Shown: positions 53,022 to 53,115 of the stretch, one piece after another
How the letters are laid out: the number at the start of each line of letters is the position of its first letter
Position numbering within the stretch: the first letter of the stretch is position 1
NCBI RefSeq assembly: GCF_002284575.1
Contig: NZ_NPKJ01000023.1
Span: 1-53,115, forward strand
Direction of reading: 5' to 3'
Origin: Mesorhizobium temperatum
GTDB taxonomy: Bacteria; Pseudomonadota; Alphaproteobacteria; Rhizobiales; Rhizobiaceae
DNA length: 53,115 bases
The notes under the pieces: model-generated
Told to the model about the DNA's origin: nothing
The model's database searches: none
What the model saw: the letters and a program-made list of their open reading frames with translations, nothing else
Made by a program: the position numbers and the translations under genes

Positions 53022-53115
53022 GTTCTGGTAACCGGTCGGCCGTGAACTATCCGCAAACCGTTGATCTGGCATCCTGATTAGGGCGGAGGTCGGCTTTGGA
53101 ATTGCAGGATTTGCG

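Noticed and set aside
1..53115. CRISPR arrays, tRNA or rRNA genes, prophage or insertion-sequence genes
   Set aside because: No regularly spaced repeats, no tRNA T-arm pattern, and no transposase, integrase or phage-like protein was recognised on either strand.

Overview
The window looks like chromosomal DNA of a rhizobial alphaproteobacterium, most likely Mesorhizobium or a close relative in the Phyllobacteriaceae. The basis is the high GC content, an F0 ATP synthase operon with paired b and b' subunits and separated from F1, a BacA/SbmA peptide transporter, many ABC solute-uptake operons, palindromic intergenic elements of a rhizobial style, and an sRNA resembling the alpha-r14 (cuckoo) family. 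No taxonomic search was possible. I see no tRNA, rRNA, CRISPR array, transposase or phage gene.

Layout. 1-3.1 kb: F0 operon atpI-atpB-atpE-atpF'-atpF on the minus strand, with a recognisable promoter and terminator. 3.2-9.8 kb: a SleB-type wall hydrolase; a tightly packed trio (ICMT-like membrane protein, lipoyl-free E2-like acyltransferase, SDR with a C-terminal SEC-C zinc motif); three envelope lipoproteins (a permuted papain-fold-like protein, a 46-residue lipoprotein, an L,D-transpeptidase); and a single SDR. 10-19.3 kb: housekeeping and mixed genes (Der GTPase, TPR membrane protein, polysaccharide deacetylase, BacA, an MFS transporter, a LysR regulator, an M29 aminopeptidase, DUF488).

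19.3-30.6 kb: a carbohydrate or polyol module. It has a MalFGK-type ABC transporter, an SDR, two SorC-family regulators, a HAD phosphatase, a glycerol-1-phosphate dehydrogenase-like enzyme and an FGGY kinase. This is the best candidate in the window for an undescribed catabolic system. 30.6-32.0 kb: an ArsC/Spx-like protein and an ArsR/AHSA1 pair.

32.1-39.6 kb: a seven-gene operon read on the minus strand: TauABC-type transporter with two permeases, FAH-family enzyme, oxalyl-CoA-synthetase-like ligase and PanE-like reductase. A divergent FadR/GntR regulator faces it, with repeated ATTGGTYAA sites between them. 39.6-47.2 kb: a putrescine-type module (FAD amine oxidase, PotBCDA-type transporter, XRE-cupin regulator, aldehyde dehydrogenase) carrying two matching TTTCA-N6-TGAAA sites. 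47.4-52.8 kb: a XylX-like FAH enzyme followed by a ribose/fructose-type sugar transporter and a LacI-family regulator. The window ends with an sRNA gene whose three predicted hairpin loops each carry an anti-Shine-Dalgarno motif.

Most of the window is nutrient scavenging: four complete ABC systems, each beside its own catabolic enzymes and local regulator. Start sites were chosen from Shine-Dalgarno spacing and family N-termini. All family assignments rest on motif recognition, with no database search.
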